From Acanthaster planci (lineage: Eukaryota > Echinodermata > Asteroidea > Valvatida > Acanthasteridae), in assembly GCF_001949145.1 (NCBI RefSeq), contig NW_019091355.1:2694209-2758208 (forward strand): a DNA stretch of 64,000 nucleotides. Reading direction: 5' to 3'. Positions 48,601-59,503 of the stretch are shown here, piece after piece. The position numbers were made by a program, and so were the translations under genes. Below the pieces are notes generated by a model that was not told where the DNA came from, searched no databases, and was given only the letters and a program-made list of their open reading frames with translations. Within the stretch, counting starts at the first letter, position 1, and each line of letters starts with the position of its first letter.

Positions 48601-51042
48601 CTTGCCAGAGCAGAGAGCCAAAAGGAGTTCCTTCAGGCAAGACTAAAGGAAATGGAGGAAAAAATGGTGCAAAAGCTGGACCAGACTACCGACGATTTGA
48701 AAGTGTCCAGGCTGGAAAACCTCCGACTGGAGAAAGAGTGCAAGCTTCTCCGCATGAGCAGTGAGACCAGCCGCTTGGAGGTGGAGACGGTGGTGGGAAG
48801 ATGCAGGCGTCTGGAGGAGTATTTATCACAAGCTCAGAAGCGAAATGCTAGATTAACCCAGCAACTTGAGGAGGACGCCTTGGAAGTATCATCGCAGGGC
48901 AGATACAACCAGAGCCTTGCCTCCGTCGCCAAGCTTAAAGAAGAAAATGCCCTCATGAGAGAAAAGGTCGAGTTAGCTGAAGAAGAGAGGGAGCTTTTGA
49001 AGAAGGAGCTTGCTCATTACCGTCAGAACAAAACGACCCTGGACGAGGTCTTGAGAGCCTGGGACATTCAGACGAGCAGCAAGTTCCAGTCATTCCTAGA
49101 TGATTTCAGACTTCGCATCAGTGAGCAAAGGGAACATCAAGAGGCAAAGATTGCAAAGGACCTGGCAAGGAAAGGACAGAGTGTGGAAAACAATGGAAAA
49201 GAATTTGTGCGCACCGAGACTCAAGTCGGTAATGATGTCAGTCGTTCATCAAGGTCAGTCTCGTCAGTTGAAAACAGTGAACAAGGGTCCGAGGGTCAGG
49301 AAACACTCTCTTCAGTTTCAAGGGAGTCATCACGGGACAGTGACCTGCAAGAAACAAAGCTGTTGACAGAAGAAAACTTGGCTGCCGTAGCAAACAGACA
49401 AGCAGCTGTTGATGATAAATACTTGCAATTTAGCCCTCGAAGGTCAGACACCGAAACTGAGGTGGACTCAGAAATGGACTCACAGGCTACTGAAAATGCA
49501 TTCTCTGACCTTCCAAATGAGCATATGGTGGCAGCAGGTGGGATAACTAAGACCAAGCTTTCCGACGGAATCAGGAGACCTAGCTTGGGAGACCTCATTG
49601 TTGCTAAAGCTCAGAATTCTCCAGATGATAATGACACAAGAGGGCAAGGCACAGAGAGTTATCATTCTGAATCAATGAGTGTGGACCCAAATAACGAGAA
49701 AGCTGGAAGTGTCAGTGAAGGTGAAGGGAAGAACAGTGGTGCTACATCAACAGGTAGAGAGGCGAGTAGAGGGATGACAACGGACCTTCCAAGGAGTCAT
49801 CTTTCCAGCAAGACACGATTCAGTGCAGTTAATTCTAGTTTGGAGTCCCTGAAGGGAATCACTAAAAAGGCCAAACTAAATCCTGCGAGAGAAACAACCC
49901 AAAATGGGGACAGTGAAGTAACAGTCTTACAACCGAAAAGAAGAGATGAAGACAGGTTGACTGTTCCTCTCAAAAGCCAAGATGATAAGGATACTGTTTT
50001 GAAAGCAGGTGGAGACAATGTGAAGGACTTAGAATATGCACATACACATAGCAAAATCGCAAATGAACCCACAAATTCTGACCCCCAAAACCTCCCTGAA
50101 ATACAGCCATCATTTACAATTCATGAGAGAGTTGGCCCTGTCAGAGGGCGTTTCTCAAGATGGAGAAGGATGCAGAACAGGCCTCAGCCGGACTTTGATG
50201 GATCTTACCTGGATGGCAGTAGGCTCCGCTCAGACCTTCCAAAGGGCTCTTTGGAACCAAAGCTGGACATGAGAAACAGGAGCAGCAGCTTAGGCAGTCT
50301 ACTTAACTCCAGCAGTGGTTGGAAGGAATCGAGCAAACAGTCTGTCCAGTTTGAGGGCTCCGAAACAGCAACAAATAGCTTCGAGTCAGAAGAGGAATTT
50401 GCCCGTCTTCCAGAACGACGTAACATAGCCCAAGGAGGCACTATTGGCAAAGGAAGAGTAGATGCAGGCTCAGAAAAACCACCTGAGCTTGGTAAGGGAA
50501 ATTGCATGGATGAGACAAAGATCTTAGCAAATGGACACCGAGCAGAGGGAGATGGGAGTGACGCCAAGCCACAGTTTGCATCTCCTCAGAGACTGGGGAA
50601 CATGAGATCCAAATTTGGCATCAAGCTAGAGAAGGAGCTGCTCGGTTCTAGTCGAAGCTTCAGCAACAGTCTGGCCAACGAGCCGGTAGCAGCCTCATCC
50701 ATAAAAGGTACTGCTGATTTGAAGCTGGCCAATGGAAATCGACCATCAGAAATACTGCCCACCAGTCAAGTTGCATCCATAAAACCTGGCACCATGCATT
50801 CCTCAGCAGGTGACGGGGATGAACAAAGTAATTCTTCAGATATAATGACAAATGCTAATGAGGGCAACACAGAAACTGAGAATGACAAATCAGTCTCGGC
50901 TTCCAATTCCACCAGTCCAGATGTCTCCAAGATGTCCCCCGCCTCATACAACCGGTATTACAAGCACAAGATGATGGCTGAGAAGGACCAAGAATATGCA
51001 AATAGCATCATTGATAAATACCTGAATATTCAAATGCAGTAA
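39631..51042 (+). CDS. Tandem calponin-homology, coiled-coil protein (5' incomplete)
   Basis: Ten exons join in phase to 1450 residues: 39631-39768, 40413-40515, 40920-40997, 41270-41378, 41836-41908, 42464-42540, 43066-43138, 43917-43988, 47274-47943 and 48083-51042 (stop TAA). Residues 1-105 are a CH1 domain lacking its first helix (LGWANSLLCEQG; NVQVALDFLTGIGVKM; LDVMWSIILH). Residues about 107-215 are a CH2 domain (LLLQWCGEEL; DVVNGTADEHSLMIYISLL), as in alpha-actinin or filamin actin-binding modules. A Ser/Thr-rich linker follows, then coiled coils at about 485-586 and 630-828, then a Ser-rich, probably disordered tail ending in a charged Tyr-rich stretch (SYNRYYKHKMMAEKDQEYA). The one 2960-base last exon holds two thirds of the protein. 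There are no spectrin, filamin or EF-hand repeats. It is likely a cytoplasmic actin cross-linker or linker protein. I cannot assign a named family, and the start exon is missing. Confidence 0.85.
42078..42279 (-). mobile_element. MITE family D, copy 2 (intron of the CH-domain gene)
   Basis: Starts TAATCCACCCCGAGCTG and ends CGCTCAGAATAGATA, parallel to 27125-27346 and inverted relative to 53051-53285. It is the most diverged of the three copies, with the inverted ends partly lost. Confidence 0.65.
43303..43695. repeat. 12-base minisatellite in the CH-domain gene
   Basis: About 30 tandem units of CTTGTGACTGAT and variants (CTTGTGTCTGGT, CTTGTGCCATGT, CTTGTGACCGGT). Mixed unit types recur in a higher-order order, so multi-unit blocks were duplicated. 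Because 12 is a multiple of three, open frames appear on both strands, but they are not genes. The tract lies in the intron 43139-43916. Confidence 0.9.
43989..47273. other. Long intron of the CH-domain gene
   Basis: It separates the CH2 domain from the linker/coiled-coil exons. A GC-richer patch at 45280-45560 contains a CCATCTTG (YY1-like) site and could be an internal promoter, but no transcript evidence exists. Near 45775 a single element end (AAGGGCCTGTTTGTTTC) resembles the element at 63412-63540. No other exon fits in phase. Confidence 0.5.
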
Positions 51043-53050
51043 TATTTACCTCTGTACCTCATATATATTCATGATCCGGCTTTTCTTCTTGCATATTTAA
51101 GCTAAAGCACAATGGCTGTGATATGCGATGAAACGGATCTTTCTTTCTTGTGCATTGTGTTGGCATGCTAATGAACTTGCAGATAGTTGATTTGAGAATG
51201 ACTCATTGAGCAGAGTCATTACAGCGAGATGCTGCAACCCTATGAGGCACAAAATATAAACAAATGATGGAAAAGTATTTTGACAATGATCTTAATCATC
51301 AAGGAACATCTTTCATCTTAAGAGTTTTGTATTTTGGTTCGGGCTCATGTTTTTTTCAGACTCGATATTTTATGGATATACATGTACATAATACCAAGTT
51401 CATATTTCTACCTGAAGTATGCCTTTCTCTTGTAAGCGTTCAGGCACAGTGCTCCTAGCTTGGAGACGTTCCCCTCAGTATTGGACATTTGTCAAGAGTT
51501 TCTGTAACACTTGTTTTTGAAAAAATCAGTTTGTGGTCAGTTTTGAATAGCTTTATGAACAACACCTGCATCCATCCAGGCAAAGTATCCACCTGTTCAC
51601 TTTCAAACCACCGACTTTGTGAAATGAAGTTAACATGTATGTTTAATGTGGCCATTACGTGTATTTAAGGTTAAAGTACCGGCATACTAGTTCAGTCACT
51701 TGTACAAAAAAAGCTAGACAGTTGGTACACATAATTAACTAGTATGTATTGATATCTGGTACATATACATTTTTGACATGCCATTGGATGTGCACCCTGT
51801 CCGACTTTCCACCTGAATGCACACTTTGTACGGGTACTCATTTTCCGTTTACTTATAGAAAATGCAGTGAGATTATGTTGACGTTGTCTGGCTCGTCCAG
51901 ATGGCATACGTGGAAATGATGACTGGCATGTTTACTTTGAATCCAGTCAATCTAATCCTGCAGATAAATGCATGATTCCAGCTAGCTGACGCTCCTGGTT
52001 ACCCAAATGCTTTGAATTGCCGGTTTGCAGTTTGCACACTTTTGAAGCAGAGTTCTCCAGCAAGGAGTATTTCTGTTTGATTGACCAAAATTGGACACCA
52101 AGGTTCAAACATTCCTTTTTGTTGCATTGTAGGAGCAGTTCGAGGGTCCTGATATCTGCCACAATCTTTTTTACAAATCCCATGTAAATAAAAGTAAATG
52201 TACGGACATGGCAAACAAAGGAACATTAACAAAGAACTGTTTATTAGTTTTTGGACAAAATGCAGTTACTGAATGTCATTCCTTTTTGGTTCACATGGAG
52301 GACAAATCTTCAGTTGGGTTATAGAAAACTTTATTTTTCTACAAAGTGTGCTTTTTGTGTAAAAAAAAGAAAGAGAACAAAAAACATTTATACTTAGCTT
52401 GTGGATAATGTACTTAAGGCCTAGTTGTACTTCAAGACTCTAGCCAAATTTAATGTTGTTACTCAAACAACGGTCTACTGTGATAAGATGCGGAATGCAA
52501 AATTGGAACAATTTTTCCTGGGGGAAAAAGGTGTAATTGTGTTTATCTATTGGCCACTTACAAGTCTCAGAGGTAGGGATGGGGGTCGCTCTGGTAGCCA
52601 ACTAGCTGTATTCTGATAGAGTTAAGTGGAGGATGATGGGGGATTTGAAGCAGGGCATGGCCACTGTTCAAAAACCCAAGGTCACCATTTCATGACTAGC
52701 AAAGATGCCTGCCGTTCAAACCCATTCAAAATGACAAAAAATTTTACATTCTACGTTTTTCTACAGTGGTTGATTTTTGTTCATGCAGAGGTGCTGATGA
52801 GCTGCATATGTTTTTCAGACTGCACTTGTATGAACCATGAAATATCTTCATGAACATAGATATTTTATTGAATAACATTTCTTCATTGGTCACAAATTTC
52901 AATTGTCATCACTCCTGTATGCAAAGCTCAGCTGTGCTGTGGTCTGCAACGTGCAGATCCATGTTCCACATCACAACTGGGAGTTGTGGTGCTGTACCAT
53001 GGCGCAGCTTTGATGAGATTCAGGGCATTTTTTTGTATTGAATGTGTACG
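51043..53050. other. 3' UTR and flank of the CH-domain gene
   Basis: Non-coding sequence after the stop. AATAAA stands at 52187-52192, followed by AT-rich sequence. No further gene recognised. Confidence 0.5.
52187..52192 (+). terminator. Candidate polyadenylation signal of the CH-domain gene
   Basis: AATAAA about 1.15 kb downstream of the stop codon. Called from the hexamer only; the 3' UTR may be shorter or longer. Confidence 0.35.
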
Positions 53051-53285
53051 TATCCGCTCCGAGCGGAAGAAAAGAGGGCGTGGGTTTTTTTGGTACTCAC
53101 CACATAGGCGCGCCATGAGGCGTGCAAGTATTATGCATGTTTGACACGGAGCACGCAGAGTAGGCATATCTAATTATTCCGGCATGTGTAGTCTTTGCTT
53201 ACAAGCAGAATGCGTGCAAGAACCCTCCTGTAACCACTTGTCTTTCTTTCGCCGATTGGGGGTGCACTTCAGCTCGGGGCGGGTA
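53051..53285 (+). mobile_element. MITE family D, copy 3
   Basis: Best preserved copy: left end TATCCGCTCCGAGCGG, right end CAGCTCGGGGCGGGTA, which are imperfect inverted repeats. The interior is the reverse complement of 27125-27346 and 42078-42279. Confidence 0.75.
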
Positions 53286-56200
53286 ATGTAAGCAACTGTA
53301 TTATCAGATCGGTGATTTTTTTTTTGTTTTTTTATATACATTTGATTTTATTTGTTAATTGTTTTGCATTTTGCTAATTGCAATGTAAATTTGCCCCAGT
53401 ATGCATGCAAGTACATTGTAAGAGCCACTGCAGACCTGAATACACGTATTTAAATGTCTGTAAGTTAGACAGTCAAAGTTGATGAATCTGAGTGTGCAAG
53501 ACTGATGTACATGTATTCAGGAGAAGGTCTGATGGTTATACATCAACTTACAAAGTACATCACGTGAGCAGGCTGAAGAAACATTTTGCCAGTGCATGTA
53601 ATGCTATGATACATATATAACCAAGAGAAAATCCACAACCAAATTTCCGGGGGGGGGGGGGGGGGGGGGGAACTTGGGGGGTTTTTTTGGGGGGGGTTTG
53701 GAAACCNGGGGGGGGTTTTTTGGGGGGGGGGTTATGTAACCATTTGGGGCATTTTAGAGGGGCGAGGTAACGTTTTTGAGCTGTTAGCACAATTTTGGAA
53801 GGATGGGGAATGAAGTAGACCCGAACTCAACTTTTATCATCCCCCTGATGTTCCCCCTCAGCCCCCCCACCCATCCGCCCTTTGGTACAAAACCTAGTTT
53901 GATACAGAGTTGAAAACATTCCTTTACTACATGTAACAATGATTACAAGCCATGATTGATTTTGATGTGAACGCATGTATATAAATCTCTTTTGCAAATT
54001 GCACCGCTTTAAACAATGTGTGATGTTTAATTGATAATTACAAGACAGGAATTCCAATCAGTATTTGGTTAAAGTTGGTATCAGTGTCTGTACGTTGCAT
54101 GTGTCCTCTCATTTAATTTGTACAGGTTCTGTGTTTTTTAACAAAAGGCTGAGTATTTTAGACTAGCAGGGAAACTGGACGCTGATTGCACACGATGGTG
54201 CTGCCCTATCTATTGACATTAATGTGTGCCTACCTGCGACAAACAGGACAAAGTGCGTCGACAAATTACACCTGATAAATCCTGATGGATTGCCGTGCAT
54301 GCTTGTAAATGGGACATAAATTTTTAAGTGAGCTCTGCACGGTATAAAGTATGTTAGGTATTCAATTTTTTTTACTTTCATTTTGCCCCATTTTTGTGAA
54401 ACCCCGTTACATATGGACTTTATACATTCACCTGCATGATGCATTCAATTACTGTGGGCAAATAAGGCATTTTATATCCCTTCAGACTGCAGCTATAGGA
54501 AACGTTATAGCTCAATTTATTGCCCAAGTTAATTATATGAAGAAAAGTCAATTTAAACATCCAAATTCATCAGCACTTTATGAGCCAGGAGAATTGGATT
54601 CAGGGGTTACGATTGAAATTAGTTTTAAAAGATGATGGTAGTGTATTAAACACAACTGAACAGTATTTAGTACCTTGGCCAAAATTTAATTCTCAATTTT
54701 GCCCTACTTTCCATTGTCATTTACTGAGAATTTACTAGAATTTGGAAGCTTCCTTTTTGTACCCATAAAAACATTGTCAAATTTGACGGTTTCATCGTGT
54801 GAACTTTTCACGAGGACAAATTTTGTAAAACAAATCTTTAACATGTACTTAAATTGACACTTTTTGGTGACTTTGCCTTCTGTCGAATTCTTATCGGCTA
54901 TTTTTAGCTTACTGGAAAGATTGTTTCCTTCTTTGAAATTTCGACTTCATTGTGGTTTCCTATTGGTGATCGAAAATCTTTCTTGGTTCAAATCCTGTTA
55001 GAATGACGTGATCGTCGTGCATGTGCATTTATGTATCTTCATCAGTAGTAACACTTTGATCACGTCCATTCCGAGGTGGTTAAAATGTGATGGCATTGGT
55101 GTCGTGACATCTGGAACGCTATTTATGTTGATTTTTCCTAACAAATATAAATGTAGAAGCGCATCCTTTTATTCCTAAAATGAAAATGTCATGCATGTAC
55201 TGGGAAAACCCATTAATTATATGAGTCATGTAATTGTCGGTTGAGGAACAGCTACCTCAGCTTTGACATTGGGGAACTTAATTGTTGCCAAAGGTCGGGT
55301 TTTTAAATTTTTATCTGAATTGTATTGTCCTAGGAAGGTTGATTGATTTTACCATTCATCTGTTCTGAAGGTCAGATGCCTTTTTTCAGTTACGTGTACA
55401 TTGGGCCCCAGGTTCACCCAGTATGATCTTTTACTCGCCTTGGTCATGATCATGTTACCATGGTAACAAATTGGAGCCGAGATTATATTGGAGACAAAGG
55501 ATCCCCAACATCAGTTCAATCCTGCGGTAATGACATTTAAACCGGAGTTGCATCAACGCATGGTGGAGTGCCATGTACATGTACATATACATGTAATGTA
55601 CATGTACACGTAGTTCAGTGTTCAAGTGCATTATCGTGGAGGTCATGATCGAATGCTTTCTGGTCAGCCTTTTCCATGTAAATCTACAATTAGTTTTCAC
55701 TCAAAATGACTGCATGCGAATTAAAGTACGGACCTGAAATGTGTGTGTATACGTGTGCATAGTTATGTGCTCAAAGTGTAACCATGGAGGAAGAAAAACA
55801 CATTTTCTCATCAAAGTTCGATCACCAGTTTTTTCTTTTGTCGCATGAATTATTAAGCAAATCACTCAGTACCATTTCTCAATATTGTTACATGTAACAA
55901 ATGTTTCACATAAAACTTGTCCCACCATTAATGAGCGTGGTTTTTCGAAACATTTCGTCATCTATAGTCACGTTCAAGCGTTCCGATAATATCCGGATTG
56001 GACCCCGATCCAACTCCTGTGTTCGCTTGGTGTCGGTCCCCTTCGATCCACCTTGTTGGATCGGATGTAAACGCGGTGCAAATATTCCGGTTGACGGCAA
56101 CTTAACCCACCTTGTTTTGTTTTGAAACGAAAACAAACATGAACAGTCTTCCTGTGAGGAATCTCCACTGGATTTACGCTGAGAGAATTAGTTTTACATT

Positions 56201-56631
56201 TCCTGAGTTCTTAAAATTATATACATTTGTGAAATTAGCAACACTGTGCCAGAAAAAAAAAATCCCATAAATTTGCGGAAAATTACCTATTGATTAACTC
56301 AATGCCCTTGAAAGATTAAATTTCTAGACTTTTAATTTACATGTACCAAGAAAACGCAATCTCATACGACTAAAACGGGCCTTTCTGAGTTTTGCTCCAT
56401 ATTAATGAAACTTTTACACGCACTTCCCGCCGGATACAGTGTCCAACTGCTTTGCCCTTGTTTGGCCTAAACATGAAATGTGAATCTGATTTTTTTTAAA
56501 GAAAATGTCGAGAAACTACAGTTTGGTAAAAAATTAATTCCAGTGAATCAGGCCAAAGTGGAGCCACAGACACCCCCCTCCCCAAAAGACACGCATATCT
56601 ATTGAATTTTTGCCCCATTGGAGCATGAAGT
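53286..56631. other. Intergenic region between the CH-domain and GST genes
   Basis: No gene recognised. It contains the poly-G tract at 53648-53732 and a palindromic patch of ACATGTAC units at about 55573-55612. Confidence 0.5.
53648..53732. repeat. Poly-G/G-T tract with the only N of the window
   Basis: G runs of up to about 22, broken by AACTT, TTTTTTT and GAAACC, with one N at 53707. It is either a real G-rich low-complexity tract (possible G-quadruplex) or a sequencing/assembly artefact. The N and the low-complexity wording favour the latter. Confidence 0.8.
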
Positions 56632-58064
56632 TCATGGCAACACGTAAGAAAATTTTTCAGGTCGGTGTGGTAACCACTTCTTTATCTTAGGGATGTTCTC
56701 AACTCGAGACACAAGTGCTCTTAGTTTGGGCAGATTCTGCAGAGCTGTGTGGTTTTTCTTCAGAACTAACTCGTGTGCTGCATAGAAGTCAAGATCGGCC
56801 ATTGTCATCTAGACAATAAAAAAAATCATAAAGGATATCTCTTAGTTACGAGAGGGAAATTCAATGGAAAACTTTAATACTGTTGCAGGGAAAACTGAAT
56901 GTCACGAATTGAATTATCCTGAGTACATGTATTTTAAAGGGGAACCTGCTAAATTAGTTGGAGTATAAGTTTTCAAATGAATCCGCACTGGTAAGTGTAC
57001 AGGATGCATAACTTGCACATCCCCAGAGCTTTACAAATTCACCATGTTAAAAACTGTATTTGTATTTGACTTACGGATTCGCCAACAAAGAACCCATCTC
57101 CTCCGTTGTTCTTGATGAGAAGCTCTTCCAACCAACCAAGAAATTTGAGGCTGTCCTTCTCAAAGAAGGACTTGGTTAAGTCTTCCTTTATAAAAATAAA
57201 TATTAAGAACTAAAGCTTGTCATAATAAAGTGAGCAAAACAAGGAAGCCTGTTTCATTGAGCAAGATTTTTTCCATGGTAGTTGCGTTCATTAAGAAGAA
57301 GTCAGATGGTCTGATACTAAGCAATAAGTCATTTAAGTGTTTGAAAACTGTTAGGAATATATGTATTTCTATTTTATTCTATATTTCAGAATGGCACAAC
57401 GATTGCCGTGCACGTGTCGAATTACCTTCGCTTCTTCATTTTTCTGTATGTATGCCGCGAAATAGGAATGCTGTAAGTCTTGAAGGATCTCCATGACAAC
57501 GTCAATCTGAGCCTGCTCTTGGCTGGACTTGCCGTATAAACCTTCAAACAACAAACAGTTCGTGATCTCCAGATGTTTCAAAACACTGCCAATTTTAGAA
57601 GAAAGAGTTGAAACAACAAGACCATGTACCTTAAAATTCGTTGAAGGGGGTTGTACAAAAAAGGATTTAAGATAAAAAGCGTGGGGACTGATATGGACAT
57701 CTTATGTCATTGCATTACCTGTTTCCCTGGCAACATAATTAGCTATGGCTCTTGCCTCTGGGAGGACGATGCCATCAAATTCTAGAAGTGGAAGTCTTCC
57801 AAATGGTGTACCTGTATGCATACCGAGTGTAAAGTTTAAACCAGGCGCTTGAGGCAATACATTTTGACATGCAATTGGGCAGGGTGCTGTGCAGAAATCA
57901 AAAGCCCAAATTCTGTAGCTAAACTTACTTTGTTTCATTGCGGACCAGTCTTCGATTGCTATTCGAACATCTTCAAATTCAATCCCACTTGCTGCAAATA
58001 GCAGTCGGATAACCTCAGCCCTACCTCGAAAGTCAAAATAGGTTAGCTTGAATCTGGGTGCCAT
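56632..58064 (-). CDS. Sigma-class-like glutathione S-transferase
   Basis: Five exons on the minus strand: 58064-57929, 57811-57719, 57541-57426, 57185-57075 and 56808-56632 (stop). They join in phase to 210 residues, the usual cytosolic GST length. The N-terminal thioredoxin-like domain starts MAPRFKLTYFDFRGRAEVIR. Tyr9 in YFDFRGRAE is the expected catalytic Tyr, and TPFGRLPLLE carries the cis-Pro (P53). The helical C-terminal domain has TMADLDFYAAHEL and a typical LPKLRALVSRVENIPKI end. Reaction in the family: conjugation of glutathione to electrophiles, or prostaglandin D isomerisation. Odd point: the usual Gln-Ser pair that grips glutathione is Glu64-Ala65 here (LPEARAI). Divergent from the carboxypeptidase gene. 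The sigma class call rests on the N-terminus and is less certain than GST itself. Confidence 0.93.
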
Positions 58065-59503
58065 GGAGTATCGGTCAGAAATGCTTGTACATTTGCTCTT
58101 TTCAAAGGCCTGCTGAGTTTTTGGAGTTCACGTTTGGTTCAAAGGTTTATGTACTCAACACTTCAAAAATTCAAACCGAAACGTGAGATAAGCTGATCAA
58201 ACGGGGCATGAGGTTCCTTTCTAGTAATTGACACGGTGGTTCATCTTGAATAAATTCATTATCACATACTTGTATAAAAATTATCACCTCCTAGCTTTTT
58301 CAAGGCAGAAACTCGTTGCAGGAAATGAAAACTTCAAGTTTGACATTACGTTTCATAACTGATGAGTGACGGCTGAAAATCGCAAACACGGCGTCTGAAT
58401 TGATGACATTTAAACTCTTGGTTCTTAAATAAGCCAATGAAATTTAGAGTCAATAATTACGATTTATAGATAAATTTGGTAAATCCAAGGCCATTTTACC
58501 ATTTTAGTTACTTTGATTTTAAGAATTGATATGTAAATTGAGGATTCGATCGGAAAAGATTCGACGGCAAGATTGAGTTTTTATTACAGGATTTAATTTC
58601 AAGATTTGAGTTTCAGATGTGATGAAGCAATTTTATCATTTTGGTTTAAAAGTCTGAATTTTCAGTCTAAAAACAGAATAGGCAATTAAATTATGTTTTT
58701 CATTAGCATCAATTTACATGTATGTTGTTTTGTCACCTCTTGTCATTTTATTTTTAGCTTGTAACATAGTTTACTCCTTGGAAAATAGGCCATGAATAGA
58801 CGGGATCCATATGTACTCCGGTTTTGTTTTTTATTTAAGATATCTGAGTCAGTGCCTTCAATTGCTGTGTGTAATTTGAAGCTGTGTACTGGTGTATTTT
58901 TGGTAAGACGTGGGAGGCGAGTCGTGCTGTAATGATTTTTGCAGACTTTATTACGCAGGAATCATGGTGCACCTGTACATGTACATACATGTAGTGCCTA
59001 CGTAAAAATTAATTACACCCGTAAAAGCATGATGACGTCAATCGTGGGTATCATCCATTCAGAATTAGGTGAATTGGCGTTGCACAGTGCTTTCAAAAGT
59101 AGACATTATCTCACAACTCGACATAACAAAATTTAATTTTTACTATATATATAACAATGAAAACTGCATACATTTCTGTTGTGTTATAAAGTTTACGACT
59201 ATTCAATTCAAAGCAAATGAAAGTAATTAAATTCAGTAATTGCTCTCCCTCATACAAATTTGGATTTGTCCAAAAGGCCATCTTGGATTTTTGGTTACGA
59301 ACTAGACTGTACAGTTGTGTACTCGACTCGGATACTAACGTTGCCGTACCGCGATTACAGTTAGGTGGTAGGTGATGGAAACATATGTTTAAGATTTGAC
59401 CGTCTGAACAACATTAAATCGCAGTTGAAATCTGACAGTTAATCGGTAGTCCCGCTGTTCGGCCCCCTCTTTTCTTTCTTTCCCCCTGTTTCTGTCCTTC
59501 GAG
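58065..59503. promoter_or_regulatory. Divergent promoter region between GST (-) and carboxypeptidase (+)
   Basis: About 1.4 kb with no recognisable gene between two outward-reading genes. A GGCCATCTTGG (YY1-type) site lies at 59276-59286 and an ACATGTAC palindrome cluster at about 58977-58992. Shared regulation is possible but not shown by the sequence. Confidence 0.35.

Noticed and set aside
50205-50567. 120-residue open frame on the minus strand
   Set aside because: Shadow of the large coding exon 48083-51042, caused by its codon composition.
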